Origin: Oscillospiraceae bacterium
GTDB lineage: Bacteria > Bacillota > Clostridia > Oscillospirales > Oscillospiraceae
DNA length: 64,000 bases
Assembly (NCBI GenBank): GCA_015067615.1
Contig: SVMD01000009.1
Span: 1-64,000, forward strand
Direction of reading: 5' to 3'
Shown here: piece by piece, positions 26,211-34,946 of the stretch
How positions within the stretch are numbered: position 1 is the first letter of the stretch
How the letters are laid out: the number at the start of each line of letters is the position of its first letter
The notes under the pieces: generated by a model
Database searches by the model: none
What the model was told of the DNA's origin: nothing
Seen by the model: only the letters and a program-made list of their open reading frames with translations
Translations under genes and position numbers: made by a program

Positions 26211-26948
26211 ATGAAGCTTTCCCAACGAAATCAAAAAAATCTGATTTTTGCCGCCGCAGCGGGCTTTACCGGCTTCGCCCTCCGGGCGCTGCTGTACCGC
26301 ATCGGCTTTGACGAAAAGAATATTCTCTCCGCCTCCCATCCCCTGCACCTGGTCACGCTGGTCCTCACCGCCGCCGTGGCAGGATATCTTGTGTTCCGGG
26401 TCCGAAAGCAGGAGGAGGACACCGCAGCCGGTTCCCCCTGGGTCCGGTTCCTGGTCGGCCTGCTGGGCGGATGCTTTCTCTTTCTCCACGGTATCACCCT
26501 GGCCCGGGAATTATCGGGGCTGCTGACGGTGCTGCGCTGCGCCGGGGCCATGATCGGGGCCGGGGCCATGATGGTTTCCGTGTTTCCGCCCCTGAAAAGC
26601 CGCCGGGTCCAGATGCTCTGCCATGGCCTGATCACGGCCTTTTTTGCCCTGGATATGCTCTGCCGCTATCGGGACTGGAGCGGAAATCCCCAGCTGCCGG
26701 ACTACGTGTTCCATGTGCTGTGCGCCATCTGCCTGAGTCTCTGCTCCTACCACCGGCTGGCCTTTGACGCAGGGTTGGCCAAGCCCCGGCGCCACAGCTT
26801 CTGCTGCCTGATGGCCCTTTATCTGTGCATGACCTGTCTGGTGGGCCCCGAGGGCTGGGAATTCTACCTGGGCGGCGCCTTCTGGGCCGCCGCCTGCCTG
26901 TTCACCCCGGCTACCCCCAAAAAGGAGGCTAAAGATGTACCTGCCTGA
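26211..26948 (+). CDS. Uncharacterised integral membrane protein
   Basis: 245 aa from MKLSQRNQKN after GGAGGG. About seven hydrophobic helices; no catalytic motif or known family recognised. There is a small Cys-rich patch in the later helices. It overlaps cca by 14 nt and so is cotranscribed with tRNA end maturation and an SDR gene, which gives no clear clue to its role. Confidence 0.75.
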   Translation: MKLSQRNQKNLIFAAAAGFTGFALRALLYRIGFDEKNILSASHPLHLVTLVLTAAVAGYLVFRVRKQEEDTAAGSPWVRFLVGLLGGCFLFLHGITLARELSGLLTVLRCAGAMIGAGAMMVSVFPPLKSRRVQMLCHGLITAFFALDMLCRYRDWSGNPQLPDYVFHVLCAICLSLCSYHRLAFDAGLAKPRRHSFCCLMALYLCMTCLVGPEGWEFYLGGAFWAAACLFTPATPKKEAKDVPA

Positions 26949-28254
26949 TTATGTCCGGGTCTGCGTGGATGCCCTGGAAGAAGCCGGCTTTCAGGCCTGG
27001 GCCGTGGGCGGCTGCGTCCGGGACGCCATTTTAGGACTGACACCCAACGACTATGACCTCTGCACCGACGCCAGGCCTGATCAGACCGAGGAAGTCTTTG
27101 CCGGGTACGGCCTGATCCTGAACGGCAAAAAGCACGGCACCGTGGGCGTGATTGTGGACAAAAACGTGGTGGAGATCACCACCTTCCGCACCGAGGGTGA
27201 CTACAGGGACAACCGCCACCCGGAATGGGTGGAATTCGTCCCAGACATCAAACAGGATCTGGCCCGGCGGGATTACACCGTCAACGCTATGGCCTGGTCC
27301 CCGAAGCGGGGCTTCGCGGACCCCTTCGGAGGCCGGGAGGACCTGAGCAACCACGTTCTTCGGGCCGTCGGCGACCCGGAAAAGCGGTTCCGGGAGGACT
27401 CCCTGCGGATCCTCCGGGGTGCCCGGTTCGCGGTGAAGTACCGTCTGGAGCCCGAAGCCGCCACGGAGAAGGCCATGACCGCTCTGGCTCCTCTCATGGA
27501 CAATCTGGCCCGGGAACGGGTCTGGGACGAGTTATGTAAACTGATCTTGCTGGCAGATGCCTCTGATCTGCTCCGCTTCGCCCCGGTCGTTACCCAGGTG
27601 ATCCCGGAGCTGCGCCCTCTGATGGGCTTTGATCAGAAAAACAAGCACCACATCTACGACATCTACACCCATACCGCCCGGGTGGTTCAGGGAGTGCCCC
27701 GGGAGCTGACGCTCCGCTGGGCGGCGCTGCTTCACGACATCGGCAAGCCCGCCAGCTTCACCCTGGGCGATGACGGGCAGGGCCATTTCTACGGCCACGC
27801 CGCCGTCAGCGCGGAGATGGCCGATGGGGTTCTGCGGCGGCTGAAGGCCCCCACCGCCCTGCGGGAGCGGGTGGTGCTGCTGATTGAGAAGCACATGGTC
27901 TGGCTGGAGGTATCCAAAAGTGCCATCCGCCGCTGGATCAGCCGCCTTGGCCCGGAGGCCATGGACCAGCTGATGACCCTGCAATCAGCGGATACCGGCG
28001 GCAAGGGCACCGAAGATCCGGCGGAAAACCCCTATTTTTCCGGCATCCGGGCCATTATGGACCAGATCGAGGCAGAAAACGCCTGTCTTACCTTAAAGGA
28101 CCTGGCGGTGAACGGCCACGATCTCATGGCCCTGGGCCTGAAGGGCAGGGAAATCGGAAATGCCCTGAACCGGCTGCTGAGTCTGGTTCTGGAGGACGCT
28201 GTCCCCAACGAAAAAGCGGCCCTGCTGGCCGCATTACAGGAGGATACAATATGA
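26935..28254 (+). CDS. cca: CCA tRNA nucleotidyltransferase
   Basis: 439 aa. Nucleotidyltransferase domain with VGGCVRD, the metal-binding DYDL pair, RRDYTVNAM and RILRGARFA; a C-terminal HD domain (LLHDIGKPASF, EKHMVWLE). It adds or repairs the 3' CCA of tRNAs using CTP and ATP. tRNAs in this window already encode CCA, so repair is its likely main role here. Overlaps both neighbours (14 nt upstream, 4 nt ATGA downstream), so the three genes form an operon. Confidence 0.95.
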   Translation: MYLPDYVRVCVDALEEAGFQAWAVGGCVRDAILGLTPNDYDLCTDARPDQTEEVFAGYGLILNGKKHGTVGVIVDKNVVEITTFRTEGDYRDNRHPEWVEFVPDIKQDLARRDYTVNAMAWSPKRGFADPFGGREDLSNHVLRAVGDPEKRFREDSLRILRGARFAVKYRLEPEAATEKAMTALAPLMDNLARERVWDELCKLILLADASDLLRFAPVVTQVIPELRPLMGFDQKNKHHIYDIYTHTARVVQGVPRELTLRWAALLHDIGKPASFTLGDDGQGHFYGHAAVSAEMADGVLRRLKAPTALRERVVLLIEKHMVWLEVSKSAIRRWISRLGPEAMDQLMTLQSADTGGKGTEDPAENPYFSGIRAIMDQIEAENACLTLKDLAVNGHDLMALGLKGREIGNALNRLLSLVLEDAVPNEKAALLAALQEDTI

Positions 28255-29051
28255 AAATTGCCATTGTCACCGGTGCCAGCTCCGGCATGGGCCGGGAATT
28301 CGTGACCCAGCTGGAAAAATACGTCACCGTGGACGAGATCTGGGTCATCGCCCGGCGCAGGGAAGCTCTGGAAGCCCTTTCCGGCCAGGTGAAGGCCACC
28401 CTGCGGCCCATCCCCCTGGACCTGTGCGAAAGCGACAGCTTCGAGACCCTCTCGGCCCTGCTTCATGCGGAAAATCCGGATGTAAAACTGCTGGTCAATG
28501 CCGCGGGCTTCGGCAAATTCGGCTCCTGGCATAAGATCTCCCCTGAGGACGATCTGAAAATGATCGACTTAAACTGCAAGGCTCTGGTGGCCATGACCCG
28601 GCTTGTGATCCCCTACATGCACAGCGGCAGCCACATTTTGCAGCTGGACAGCCTGTCCGCCTTCCAGCCGGTGCCCTACATCACCACCTACGGCGCCACC
28701 AAGGCCTTCGTCCTGAACTATTCCCGCTCCATGAACCGGGAGCTGAAGGGTACCGGCATCCGGATGATGGCTATGAACCCCGGCTGGGTCAAGACCGAGT
28801 TCTTCGACCATGCGTTCCAGACCAACGAGGGCGGCGAAGTGCAGTATTTCAACCACCTGTACGAGGCAAAGGATGTGGTGGCCACGGGCCTCAACGCCCT
28901 GTACCGCACCAAAAAGGACTACTATGTCCACGGCCTGCCCGTCCAGCTCCAGGTCTTCGGCATTAAGCTCATGCCCCACAGCATCGTCATGTCCATCTGG
29001 CAGAACCAGCAGAAAAAGCCCAAAAACAACAAGGATCTCACCACAAAATAA
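28251..29051 (+). CDS. SDR-family oxidoreductase
   Basis: 266 aa. N-terminal TGASSGMG nucleotide-binding motif, NAAGFGKFG, catalytic YGATKAF, and PGWVKTEF. The C-terminus is a basic, Gln/Asn-rich tail after a hydrophobic stretch (LMPHSIVMSIWQ). Substrate unknown; related proteins are short-chain dehydrogenases of the DltE/YqjQ sort. Starts within the cca stop (ATGA overlap). Confidence 0.88.
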   Translation: MKIAIVTGASSGMGREFVTQLEKYVTVDEIWVIARRREALEALSGQVKATLRPIPLDLCESDSFETLSALLHAENPDVKLLVNAAGFGKFGSWHKISPEDDLKMIDLNCKALVAMTRLVIPYMHSGSHILQLDSLSAFQPVPYITTYGATKAFVLNYSRSMNRELKGTGIRMMAMNPGWVKTEFFDHAFQTNEGGEVQYFNHLYEAKDVVATGLNALYRTKKDYYVHGLPVQLQVFGIKLMPHSIVMSIWQNQQKKPKNNKDLTTK

Positions 29052-29055
29052 ACGC

Positions 29056-29085
29056 AAAAACGCCTGCCCTGCGGCAGGCGTTTTT
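29056..29085. terminator. Bidirectional terminator between SDR and AEC genes
   Basis: AAAAACGCCTGCC-CTGC-GGCAGGCGTTTTT, a perfect 13-bp stem between convergent genes. Confidence 0.9.
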
Positions 29086-29087
29086 CT

Positions 29088-29996
29088 TTACAGCATGACC
29101 ACCAGAAGCGTCACAATGATAACGATACTGATGAGGATGGCCATGGAGTTGATGGCGCTGGACAGACCCACATCGCCCTTCAGCTCCGCGGTAAATACCG
29201 GCACAGCGGAGCCGATGGGAGAAAAGGCCAGGATCACCAGGGCCTGCCGGACCTCCAGGGCAAAGGGCAGCAGGAAGTAGAAGCACAGAGCCAGCACCGC
29301 CGCCAGACCATAGCGGACGCTGAGGACCCGGAAGATGGCCCCCGCCTGACTCTTTTCGCCGGAGAGGTTGAAGCCCACGCCGATCATCAGCATGGCGAGA
29401 AATGCATTGCCGTTGCCCACGATCTGGGCGAAGGACACCACCGGGGCAGGCGGTGCCAGATGCAGCAGGTTCAGGACCACCATGATCAGATGGGTCATGA
29501 AGGGCACGGACTTGGCAAGGCCAACGATGATCCGCTTCAGGTCGAAGCCCCTGCCCTCCTTCACCGAGGCGGCGATGCCGTAGGCACCGCCCAGGCAGAT
29601 GAAGGCATTGCCCAGGTCAAAAATACTGGTGGTGATGGTGCCCATGGGTCCCAGGAAGCTCTGGGTGAAGGGCATGGCGAAGGTGCCGATGTTGTAGCCG
29701 GGGGTGTTCAGCACTGCGAAGGCCTTCTCCTCCCGGCTTTTTCCGTGGTGGACCAGGGCGGCGATGAACATGTACAGTACGCCGCCGCCGAAACCCAACA
29801 GCATGATGGTCAGCATGGAAATATCGATGGGCTTTCCGGCGGAGCTGGCGATGATGGCGCAGGGCAGGGTCAGCTTCAGCACGATCTTGGACAGGACCCC
29901 AAAGGCCTCAGGCCCGAAGAAGCCCCGGCGCCGCAGCACATAGCCCAGGACGATGATGCCGATGTAACAGGCGGCTTTGATCAGTATGTCTTGCAT
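29088..29996 (-). CDS. AEC-family transporter
   Basis: 302 aa with about ten hydrophobic helices; start MQDILIKAACYIG after GGGAG. The two-half organisation, GYNIGTFAMPFTQSFLG and IGSAVPVFTAELKGD match the auxin efflux carrier (AEC) family, which in bacteria exports or exchanges small carboxylates such as malate. The substrate cannot be predicted. The ORF track start is 26 codons early. Confidence 0.88.
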   Translation of the reverse strand: MQDILIKAACYIGIIVLGYVLRRRGFFGPEAFGVLSKIVLKLTLPCAIIASSAGKPIDISMLTIMLLGFGGGVLYMFIAALVHHGKSREEKAFAVLNTPGYNIGTFAMPFTQSFLGPMGTITTSIFDLGNAFICLGGAYGIAASVKEGRGFDLKRIIVGLAKSVPFMTHLIMVVLNLLHLAPPAPVVSFAQIVGNGNAFLAMLMIGVGFNLSGEKSQAGAIFRVLSVRYGLAAVLALCFYFLLPFALEVRQALVILAFSPIGSAVPVFTAELKGDVGLSSAINSMAILISIVIIVTLLVVML

Positions 29997-30075
29997 GGTA
30001 TCGCTCCCTTTTCGCGTTTTCTTCAGTTTAGCAGAAAATGGGGAAAATGAAAAGAGTGTTTTCACTTGCAGCATA

Positions 30076-30243
30076 CATTATCGTTTATCTTACAAATTTC
30101 ATACGTCATCGTAGGGGTCGGCCCCTGGACGACCCGTCAGTATATTTGCCCTCGATGGACAAATTTACTGCGAATAACCTGGTACAGGCCGGGACAGCGG
30201 GGCGTCGAGGGCGCCGCCCCCTACGAAGATAACCGATAATCTA
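30076..30243. repeat. R5: TIR-bounded element (G type)
   Basis: Left end CATTATCGTTTA, right end TAACCGATAATCTA. Interior begins GTAGGGGTCGGCCCC and ends GGGCGCCGCCCCCTAC. It abuts the promoter of the next gene by about 20 nt. Confidence 0.75.
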
Positions 30244-30262
30244 CCACCCCCGTTCAGGGTGA

Positions 30263-30291
30263 TTGACAAGGGAATCGCCCACTATTATAAT
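30263..30291 (+). promoter_or_regulatory. Consensus sigma-A promoter
   Basis: TTGACA, 17-nt spacer, TATAAT: exact consensus in both hexamers, 32 nt before the start codon at 30323. Confidence 0.9.
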
Positions 30292-30322
30292 GGAATACAC
30301 AGAAAGAAAAGGAGGTATTCTC

Positions 30323-31168
30323 ATGAGAAATCTGACCATCACGCGGGTCAAGAGCTTCGTGGCCTGTCTGGGCAAAATGAAGGTGTACATCGAAGATCCC
30401 GACGCCGGTGAGCTGACGATCAACGGCGTGCCCTGCCGGAAGCTGGGTGACCTGAAAAACGGTGAGACCGCCACCTTCCCCATCAGCGATCAGGCGGCGA
30501 AGGTCTTTGTCATCGCCGACAAGCTCAGCCGCAACTACTCCAACGACTACTATCCCCTCAGCGCAGGAACTGAGGATGTGACCATCTCCGGCAAGAATAA
30601 ATTCCATCCCGGCGCAGGCAATCCCTTCCGCTTCTACGGTGTCACCGATCCGGAGGTGCTGGCCCGCCGGAAGAAGGGCGGCCGCAAGGGCCTTTTACTT
30701 CTGATCGTGGCCTTCATTCTGGGTATTTTCATCGGTCTGGGCCACACCCGCATTGTGGAGGAGAAGGACTTCTCCGTGGAGGGAATGACCATCACCCTGA
30801 ACGAGGAATTCTCCCGGACCAACTACGAGGGCTTTACCCAGTGCTTTGAGTCCAAAGCCGTGGCCGTGTTCACCCTGAAGGAAGCCTTCTCCCTGATGCC
30901 CGGTCTGGAGGACTACACCCTGCGGGACTACGCGGACCTGGTGATCTCCGCCAACGGCATGTCCTCCGCTGAGCTGAAGGAGGAACAGGGCATCCTGTAT
31001 TTTGCCTACGTCACCCAGGGCGGCGACGGCGAGGACTACTACTATGTGGCAACCCTCCACAAGGGCAGTGACGCCTTCTGGCTGATCCAGTTCGCCACCC
31101 CCGCATCCAACCAGGAAAAGCTCCACGACCGGTTCATCGACTGGGCCGCCACGGTGGAATTTGAATAA
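30323..31168 (+). CDS. Single-pass membrane protein of unknown function
   Basis: 281 aa from MRNLTITRVKSF after AAAGGAGG. The N-terminal ~120 residues look like a cytoplasmic beta-rich module with ELTINGVPCRKLGDLKNGE, similar in style to PEGA-like repeats. One membrane helix follows (LLLLIVAFILGIFIGLG, about 127-145), then an ~135-residue outer domain without known motifs. A very strong promoter suggests high expression. Function not assignable. Confidence 0.8.
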   Translation: MRNLTITRVKSFVACLGKMKVYIEDPDAGELTINGVPCRKLGDLKNGETATFPISDQAAKVFVIADKLSRNYSNDYYPLSAGTEDVTISGKNKFHPGAGNPFRFYGVTDPEVLARRKKGGRKGLLLLIVAFILGIFIGLGHTRIVEEKDFSVEGMTITLNEEFSRTNYEGFTQCFESKAVAVFTLKEAFSLMPGLEDYTLRDYADLVISANGMSSAELKEEQGILYFAYVTQGGDGEDYYYVATLHKGSDAFWLIQFATPASNQEKLHDRFIDWAATVEFE

Positions 31169-31217
31169 GCGCTATGCCGCCCCCCGAACCACCGGAGGGC
31201 GGTTCTTCTTTTGCCAG

Positions 31218-31387
31218 TAAATTGTCGTTTACGGTTCCATTACGGTAGGGCGGGGGCTTGCCCCCGCCGACAGCAGGCACTGCGAATTCGCCGAAACCCA
31301 ATGTGAATTCGTAACATTTCACCGCACGGCGGGAGCAAGCCCCCGCCCTACAGTGTCGTATGGAATTTGTCAGCTAAACGATAATTA
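31218..31387. repeat. R6: TIR-bounded element with G-type module
   Basis: Left end TAAATTGTCGTTTA, right end TAAACGATAATTA. Inside is GTAGGGCGGGGGCTTGCCCC ... CCCCGCCCTAC, the same module that occurs alone as R4 and R15. Confidence 0.88.
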
Positions 31388-31411
31388 ATTGGTCCAACTT
31401 TCCTGCAGAAG

Positions 31412-31435
31412 GCCCCTCCCGGGTTTGGGAGGGGC
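31412..31435. terminator. Hairpin after NUDIX operon
   Basis: GCCCCTCCC-GGGTTT-GGGAGGGGC; T-run weak on the minus strand. Confidence 0.55.
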
Positions 31436-31441
31436 TGGGTG

Positions 31442-31876
31442 CTATTTCAGGGAATTCAGGATATCCGCCGCCGCCCCAAAGAGCCGGGGCGTCACGTTGG
31501 GGTAGGTCAGATTTTCCGGAAGACGATCAAAGAGGGCGGTTTCCGCCATTTCGCTGTGGGGAAGGGTCCCCAGTTCCTCGGCCACCGCCAGATACACGGT
31601 ACCGTTTGCCTGCCGGGGCGGATTGACCCCCAAGTAGTCGCAGACCGGGTAGAATTCGGCCTTTTTCACGCCGCTTTCCTCGTAAAGCTCCCGCTTCGCC
31701 GCATCCAGGGCCGTTTCTTCGGGCTCGATATGGCCTCCCTGGGTCTCCCAGGTGGACCGCTCCCGATGGCGACTCAGGAGGATTTTTCCTTCAAAAAACG
31801 TGCAGACCACCACGTATTTCACCGGGTTTAAAGTCCCGAATGGGTGGATATAGCATTGTAAATCCGATCGGGCCAT
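31442..31876 (-). CDS. NUDIX hydrolase
   Basis: 144 aa. The NUDIX box is complete: GGHIEPEETALDAAKRELYEESG (G-x5-E-x7-R-E-x-x-E-E). Such enzymes cleave nucleoside diphosphate derivatives, for example 8-oxo-dGTP in MutT-like sanitation; the exact substrate is unclear. Last gene of a minus-strand run from rlmD; GAGG precedes the ATG. Confidence 0.9.
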   Translation of the reverse strand: MARSDLQCYIHPFGTLNPVKYVVVCTFFEGKILLSRHRERSTWETQGGHIEPEETALDAAKRELYEESGVKKAEFYPVCDYLGVNPPRQANGTVYLAVAEELGTLPHSEMAETALFDRLPENLTYPNVTPRLFGAAADILNSLK

Positions 31877-31885
31877 GATTTCCCC

Positions 31886-32200
31886 TCAATGTTTCCTGTA
31901 AGGGATCAGCAAATATTCCCGCCTGCCCTCCATAAACTCCGCAACATATTCGACCGCAGCTTCCATATCGTTGGGGTGCCAGTGGGTTCCGGCGGTTTGC
32001 TCAGCATTCATCACATCCAGTACAAAATCCCCGCCGTCCTCATATAGCTCCAGCACCAACCCACGGGCTTTGCCCACCAGAACCAGGCAGTCTTCTGTGT
32101 ATCCTTCATCCAGCGCATATGCGTTGGTCAAAACCAAATTATAGCGGTCTTTCAGGGCTTCGTAGACCGCTTTTACATCATTTTCAGTGATATCAAACAT
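31886..32200 (-). CDS. Small acidic hypothetical protein
   Basis: 104 aa from MFDITENDVKAVYEAL. Acidic, soluble, no recognised domain; features include LYEDGGDFVLDV and a HWHPND segment, reminiscent of small immunity-type or SMI1-adjacent proteins, but I do not assign a family. GGAGG lies 6 nt before the ATG at 32200; the ORF track start is 89 codons early. It overlaps the upstream gene by 8 nt. Confidence 0.7.
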   Translation of the reverse strand: MFDITENDVKAVYEALKDRYNLVLTNAYALDEGYTEDCLVLVGKARGLVLELYEDGGDFVLDVMNAEQTAGTHWHPNDMEAAVEYVAEFMEGRREYLLIPYRKH

Positions 32201-32558
32201 CGACATCCTCCACAACGCCCCAGCGGAATGTTTCCTGAAAATCCTCAAAGCAAGCTTTACAGATCCAGTACCCTGAGCCGTCCACCCCAGTGCAGTAGAA
32301 TTCCCCGGGGGCATCGGTGGTGGCCTTCTCCCAACAAAATTCGCAGTGCTCGTGCCAGAAGCGTCCCACTTTTTCCCCATCCAGATATTCCTGCCCACGA
32401 TGCTTGGTTTCCACGAAGTTTTCCGCATAAGAACGGATCTTCTGATAAAATGGGTCTTTCTTCTCATAAGCGCGGAGCCAGAAATCCGGCAGCGTCACCG
32501 GATACAGCCGGGCATCCATCAGGTAATCCTCCTGCCCCTGCAGCCGCCAGTCATCCAT
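32193..32558 (-). CDS. Hypothetical protein with Cys/His metal-site pattern
   Basis: 121 aa. Contains HEHCEFCWEKATTD and YWICKACFEDF, so two CxxC pairs that could bind zinc, between acidic segments. No known family recognised. It lies between rlmD and the small acidic gene, with 14 nt and -8 nt spacing, so all are cotranscribed. Possibly a two-gene module with the downstream protein. Confidence 0.72.
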   Translation of the reverse strand: MDDWRLQGQEDYLMDARLYPVTLPDFWLRAYEKKDPFYQKIRSYAENFVETKHRGQEYLDGEKVGRFWHEHCEFCWEKATTDAPGEFYCTGVDGSGYWICKACFEDFQETFRWGVVEDVDV

Positions 32559-32572
32559 TGTCAGTTACTCCT

Positions 32573-33922
32573 TTACGCCCGAATCATGGTCACGATGCTT
32601 TCCACATGGGAGCATCTGGGGAAAAGGTCCGCGGCCAGGGCATTTTTGAGGGTGTAGCCCCGCGCTTTCAGCAGCGCCACGTCCCGGGCCAGGGTGGCCG
32701 GGTCGCAGGAGACGTAGACAATGCGCCGGGGGGCGAATCTATAGAGGGCTTCGATGGTATCGGCATTCAGGCCCTTTCGGGGCGGGTCCACCACCACCAC
32801 ATCGGCCTTCACGCCCTTTTCTTCCAGGTCAAGGGCCGCCTGGCCTGCGTCGCCGCAGAAAAATTCCGCGTTTTCGATTCCGTTGCGCTTTGCGTTGTCC
32901 CAGGCATCCTCCACCGCCTGGGGGATCACCTCCACGCCGATGACCTTTCCGGCGGCACCGGCCATGGCCAGGGTGATGGTGCCCACGCCGCAGTACAGGT
33001 CCAGGACGGTGTCCTCCTTCGTGATTTCCGCCTGGGAGATGGCGGCTTCATAGAGCCGCTGGGCCTGATGGTGGTTCACCTGGTAGAAAGACCGGGGAGA
33101 AAGCCGGAAATTCAGGCCGCAGAGGGTATCCTCGATAAACCCCGGGCCATGGAGGGTGATGAATTCGTCACCTAACACAGCGTTGCCCTTTTTCGTGTTG
33201 ACGGACAACACCAGGGTGGTGAAGCCGGGGATCTTCTTCAGGCGGCCAATAAGCTCGTGGACCTTGGGGATGGATCTTCCGTTGACCACCAGGCACACCA
33301 GAATCTGCCCGGACACCGCGCCCCGGCGAACATAGATATGCCGCAGAAGGCCCTTGTGCTCCACCTCGTCATAAGCCGTCACCCGAAACTGGTTTACATA
33401 ATCCATAACCGCGTTTTTGACCCGGTCAGTCTCCTCCGGCAGGATCAGACAGCGGTTATTTTCCACCACCTCATGGGTACCGGCCTTGAAGAAGCCTGCG
33501 TAGGCCCGGCCCTTCTTGGCAGCAACAGGATACTGGGCTTTGTTCCGGTAGCCGTAGCAGGTGGGAGCAGACAGAATCTCCACTTTTTCCAGATTTTCGC
33601 CGCCCAGGCGGTTCAGGCAGTTCCGGACCCGCTCCGCTTTCAGCCGGGATTCCTCGGCATAATCCATGTGCCAGAAGTCGCAGCCGCCGCAGAGTTTGGC
33701 CACAGGGCACTCCCTAATTGTCCTGTGGGGGGATTTTTCCAGAATTTCCACGATCTTTCCGGCAGCCCAGGTCTTGGCGGCCTTCTCGATGCGGACCTTC
33801 ACCTTCTCCCCCGCCACGGCGTTGGGGATGAATACGGCGCAGCCCTCGATATGGGCGACACCCTGGCCCTCGCTGGTGTAGTCGGTGATCACCGCTTCGT
33901 AAATTTGGTTTTTGATTAACAT
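32573..33922 (-). CDS. rlmD: 23S rRNA (uracil-C5)-methyltransferase, RlmD/RumA type
   Basis: 449 aa. N-terminal TRAM domain (to ~60), an iron-sulfur cluster motif CPVAKLCGGCDFWHMDY with a further Cys in NRCLIL, and the SAM-binding methyltransferase with LDLYCGVGTITLAMA, VVVDPPRKGL and the catalytic Cys in VSCDPATLARD. It forms m5U in 23S rRNA; the RlmD or RlmCD subtype in Bacillota cannot be fixed from sequence. AAAGGAG precedes the ATG. Confidence 0.93.
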   Translation of the reverse strand: MLIKNQIYEAVITDYTSEGQGVAHIEGCAVFIPNAVAGEKVKVRIEKAAKTWAAGKIVEILEKSPHRTIRECPVAKLCGGCDFWHMDYAEESRLKAERVRNCLNRLGGENLEKVEILSAPTCYGYRNKAQYPVAAKKGRAYAGFFKAGTHEVVENNRCLILPEETDRVKNAVMDYVNQFRVTAYDEVEHKGLLRHIYVRRGAVSGQILVCLVVNGRSIPKVHELIGRLKKIPGFTTLVLSVNTKKGNAVLGDEFITLHGPGFIEDTLCGLNFRLSPRSFYQVNHHQAQRLYEAAISQAEITKEDTVLDLYCGVGTITLAMAGAAGKVIGVEVIPQAVEDAWDNAKRNGIENAEFFCGDAGQAALDLEEKGVKADVVVVDPPRKGLNADTIEALYRFAPRRIVYVSCDPATLARDVALLKARGYTLKNALAADLFPRCSHVESIVTMIRA

Positions 33923-33954
33923 AACATTCTCCTTTGAAGGATGTGTATGGGAAA

Positions 33955-34137
33955 TAAATAATCGTTTATCTCAGTAGGGCGGGGTCATGACCCCGCCGTG
34001 GCACCAATTCAATTGCGTAGCTGGCTGTATGCTAAAATCCTGGATTTTGCCCCGGATTTAGCGCTGCAGTTTCGTTACCTGGTCGGCGGGGTCATGACCC
34101 CGCCCTACGAAATGGTGCTACACTAAGTGATAATTTA
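33955..34137. repeat. R7: TIR-bounded element (G type, GTCATGAC variant)
   Basis: Left end TAAATAATCGTTTA, right end TAAGTGATAATTTA. Inside GTAGGGCGGGGTCATGACCC at left and GGGGTCATGACCCCGCCCTA at right. The right part, through CGAAATGGTGCT, is nearly identical to R16. Confidence 0.85.
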
Positions 34138-34140
34138 CCG

Positions 34141-34608
34141 TTACAGCTTCGTTTCCATGCAGATTTTCCGGGGAATCATGCCCATTTTTTCGTAGAATTT
34201 CATAGCCCCGTCGTTGCCGCACCAGACATTTAAGGTTACATAGGCGCAGCCCAGGTCCTTTGCCCAGGCCAGCACATATTCGTAGAGCCGCCTCGCAATG
34301 CCCTGACCCCGGCAGGCTTCCTCCACGCACAAATCGTCGATGTAGACTTCCACCCGGTCCGTCAGCACCGTGGTGCCCCGGCAGTCCTCTATAACGCAGA
34401 AGCAGTAGCCCAGCACTGATTCGCCCTCCACCGCCACGAAAACCGGGCGGTTTTCATCGGCAAGCAAATTTTCCAGGTCTGCTTCCGTATACTTGATGGC
34501 GCCGGAGCGGAAAAGGTCCGGCCGGATGTCGTGGTGAACGCCACCCACCTGGTACAAAAGCCGGATGAGGCCGGGGATGTGGCCGGTATCGGCCCGCTGG
34601 ATGATCAT
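34141..34608 (-). CDS. GNAT-family N-acetyltransferase
   Basis: 155 aa from MIIQRADTGH after AGGAGGG. Acetyl-CoA motif A: DDLCVEEACRGQGIARRLYEYV; motif B: CGNDGAMKFYEKMGMIPR. Substrate unknown. The stop codon lies 4 nt inside from the right end of R7, so the gene has no separate terminator. Confidence 0.9.
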   Translation of the reverse strand: MIIQRADTGHIPGLIRLLYQVGGVHHDIRPDLFRSGAIKYTEADLENLLADENRPVFVAVEGESVLGYCFCVIEDCRGTTVLTDRVEVYIDDLCVEEACRGQGIARRLYEYVLAWAKDLGCAYVTLNVWCGNDGAMKFYEKMGMIPRKICMETKL

Positions 34609-34693
34609 AACGATCCCTCCTGAACATAGTATCCTAAATATATAGTATAGCACATCTTATCAGAGGACGCAAGAAACCGCCGGGCTGTACAGG

Positions 34694-34885
34694 TAAATTA
34701 TCGTTTAGCGGCGTAAGCCGCAATGCCCTCCCCTTTTTTTGGGGGTGCCCCCATAGGGGGCGGGAGAGGTACGAACGCGCCGAAATACGGTATATTTTGG
34801 AATATTGTACCGCCCTCTTCCGTCACAGCTACGCTGTGCCACCTTCCCCAGAGGGGAAGGCTTTGGAAAGCGAAACGATAATTTA
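34694..34885. repeat. R8: TIR-bounded nested-hairpin element (S type)
   Basis: Left end TAAATTATCGTTTAGC, right end GAAACGATAATTTA. The inverted match extends outward to GTACAGGTAAATTATCG on the left and CGATAATTTACCTGTAC on the right. Interior has GCGGC-GTAA-GCCGC and CCTTCCCCAGAGGGGAAGG hairpins. Confidence 0.88.
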
Positions 34886-34903
34886 CCTGTACCAAACCCA
34901 AGA

Positions 34904-34933
34904 AAAAGAGCCGCCAGTCCTGGCGGCTCTTTT
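34904..34933 (-). terminator. Terminator of tldD-pmbA operon
   Basis: AAAAGAGCCGCCA-GTCC-TGGCGGCTCTTTT, a perfect 13-bp stem. Confidence 0.9.
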
Positions 34934-34946
34934 GGGGAATATACAA

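Noticed and set aside
32754-33053. Plus-strand ORFs opposite rlmD
   Set aside because: No motif support; rlmD motifs cover the minus strand throughout.
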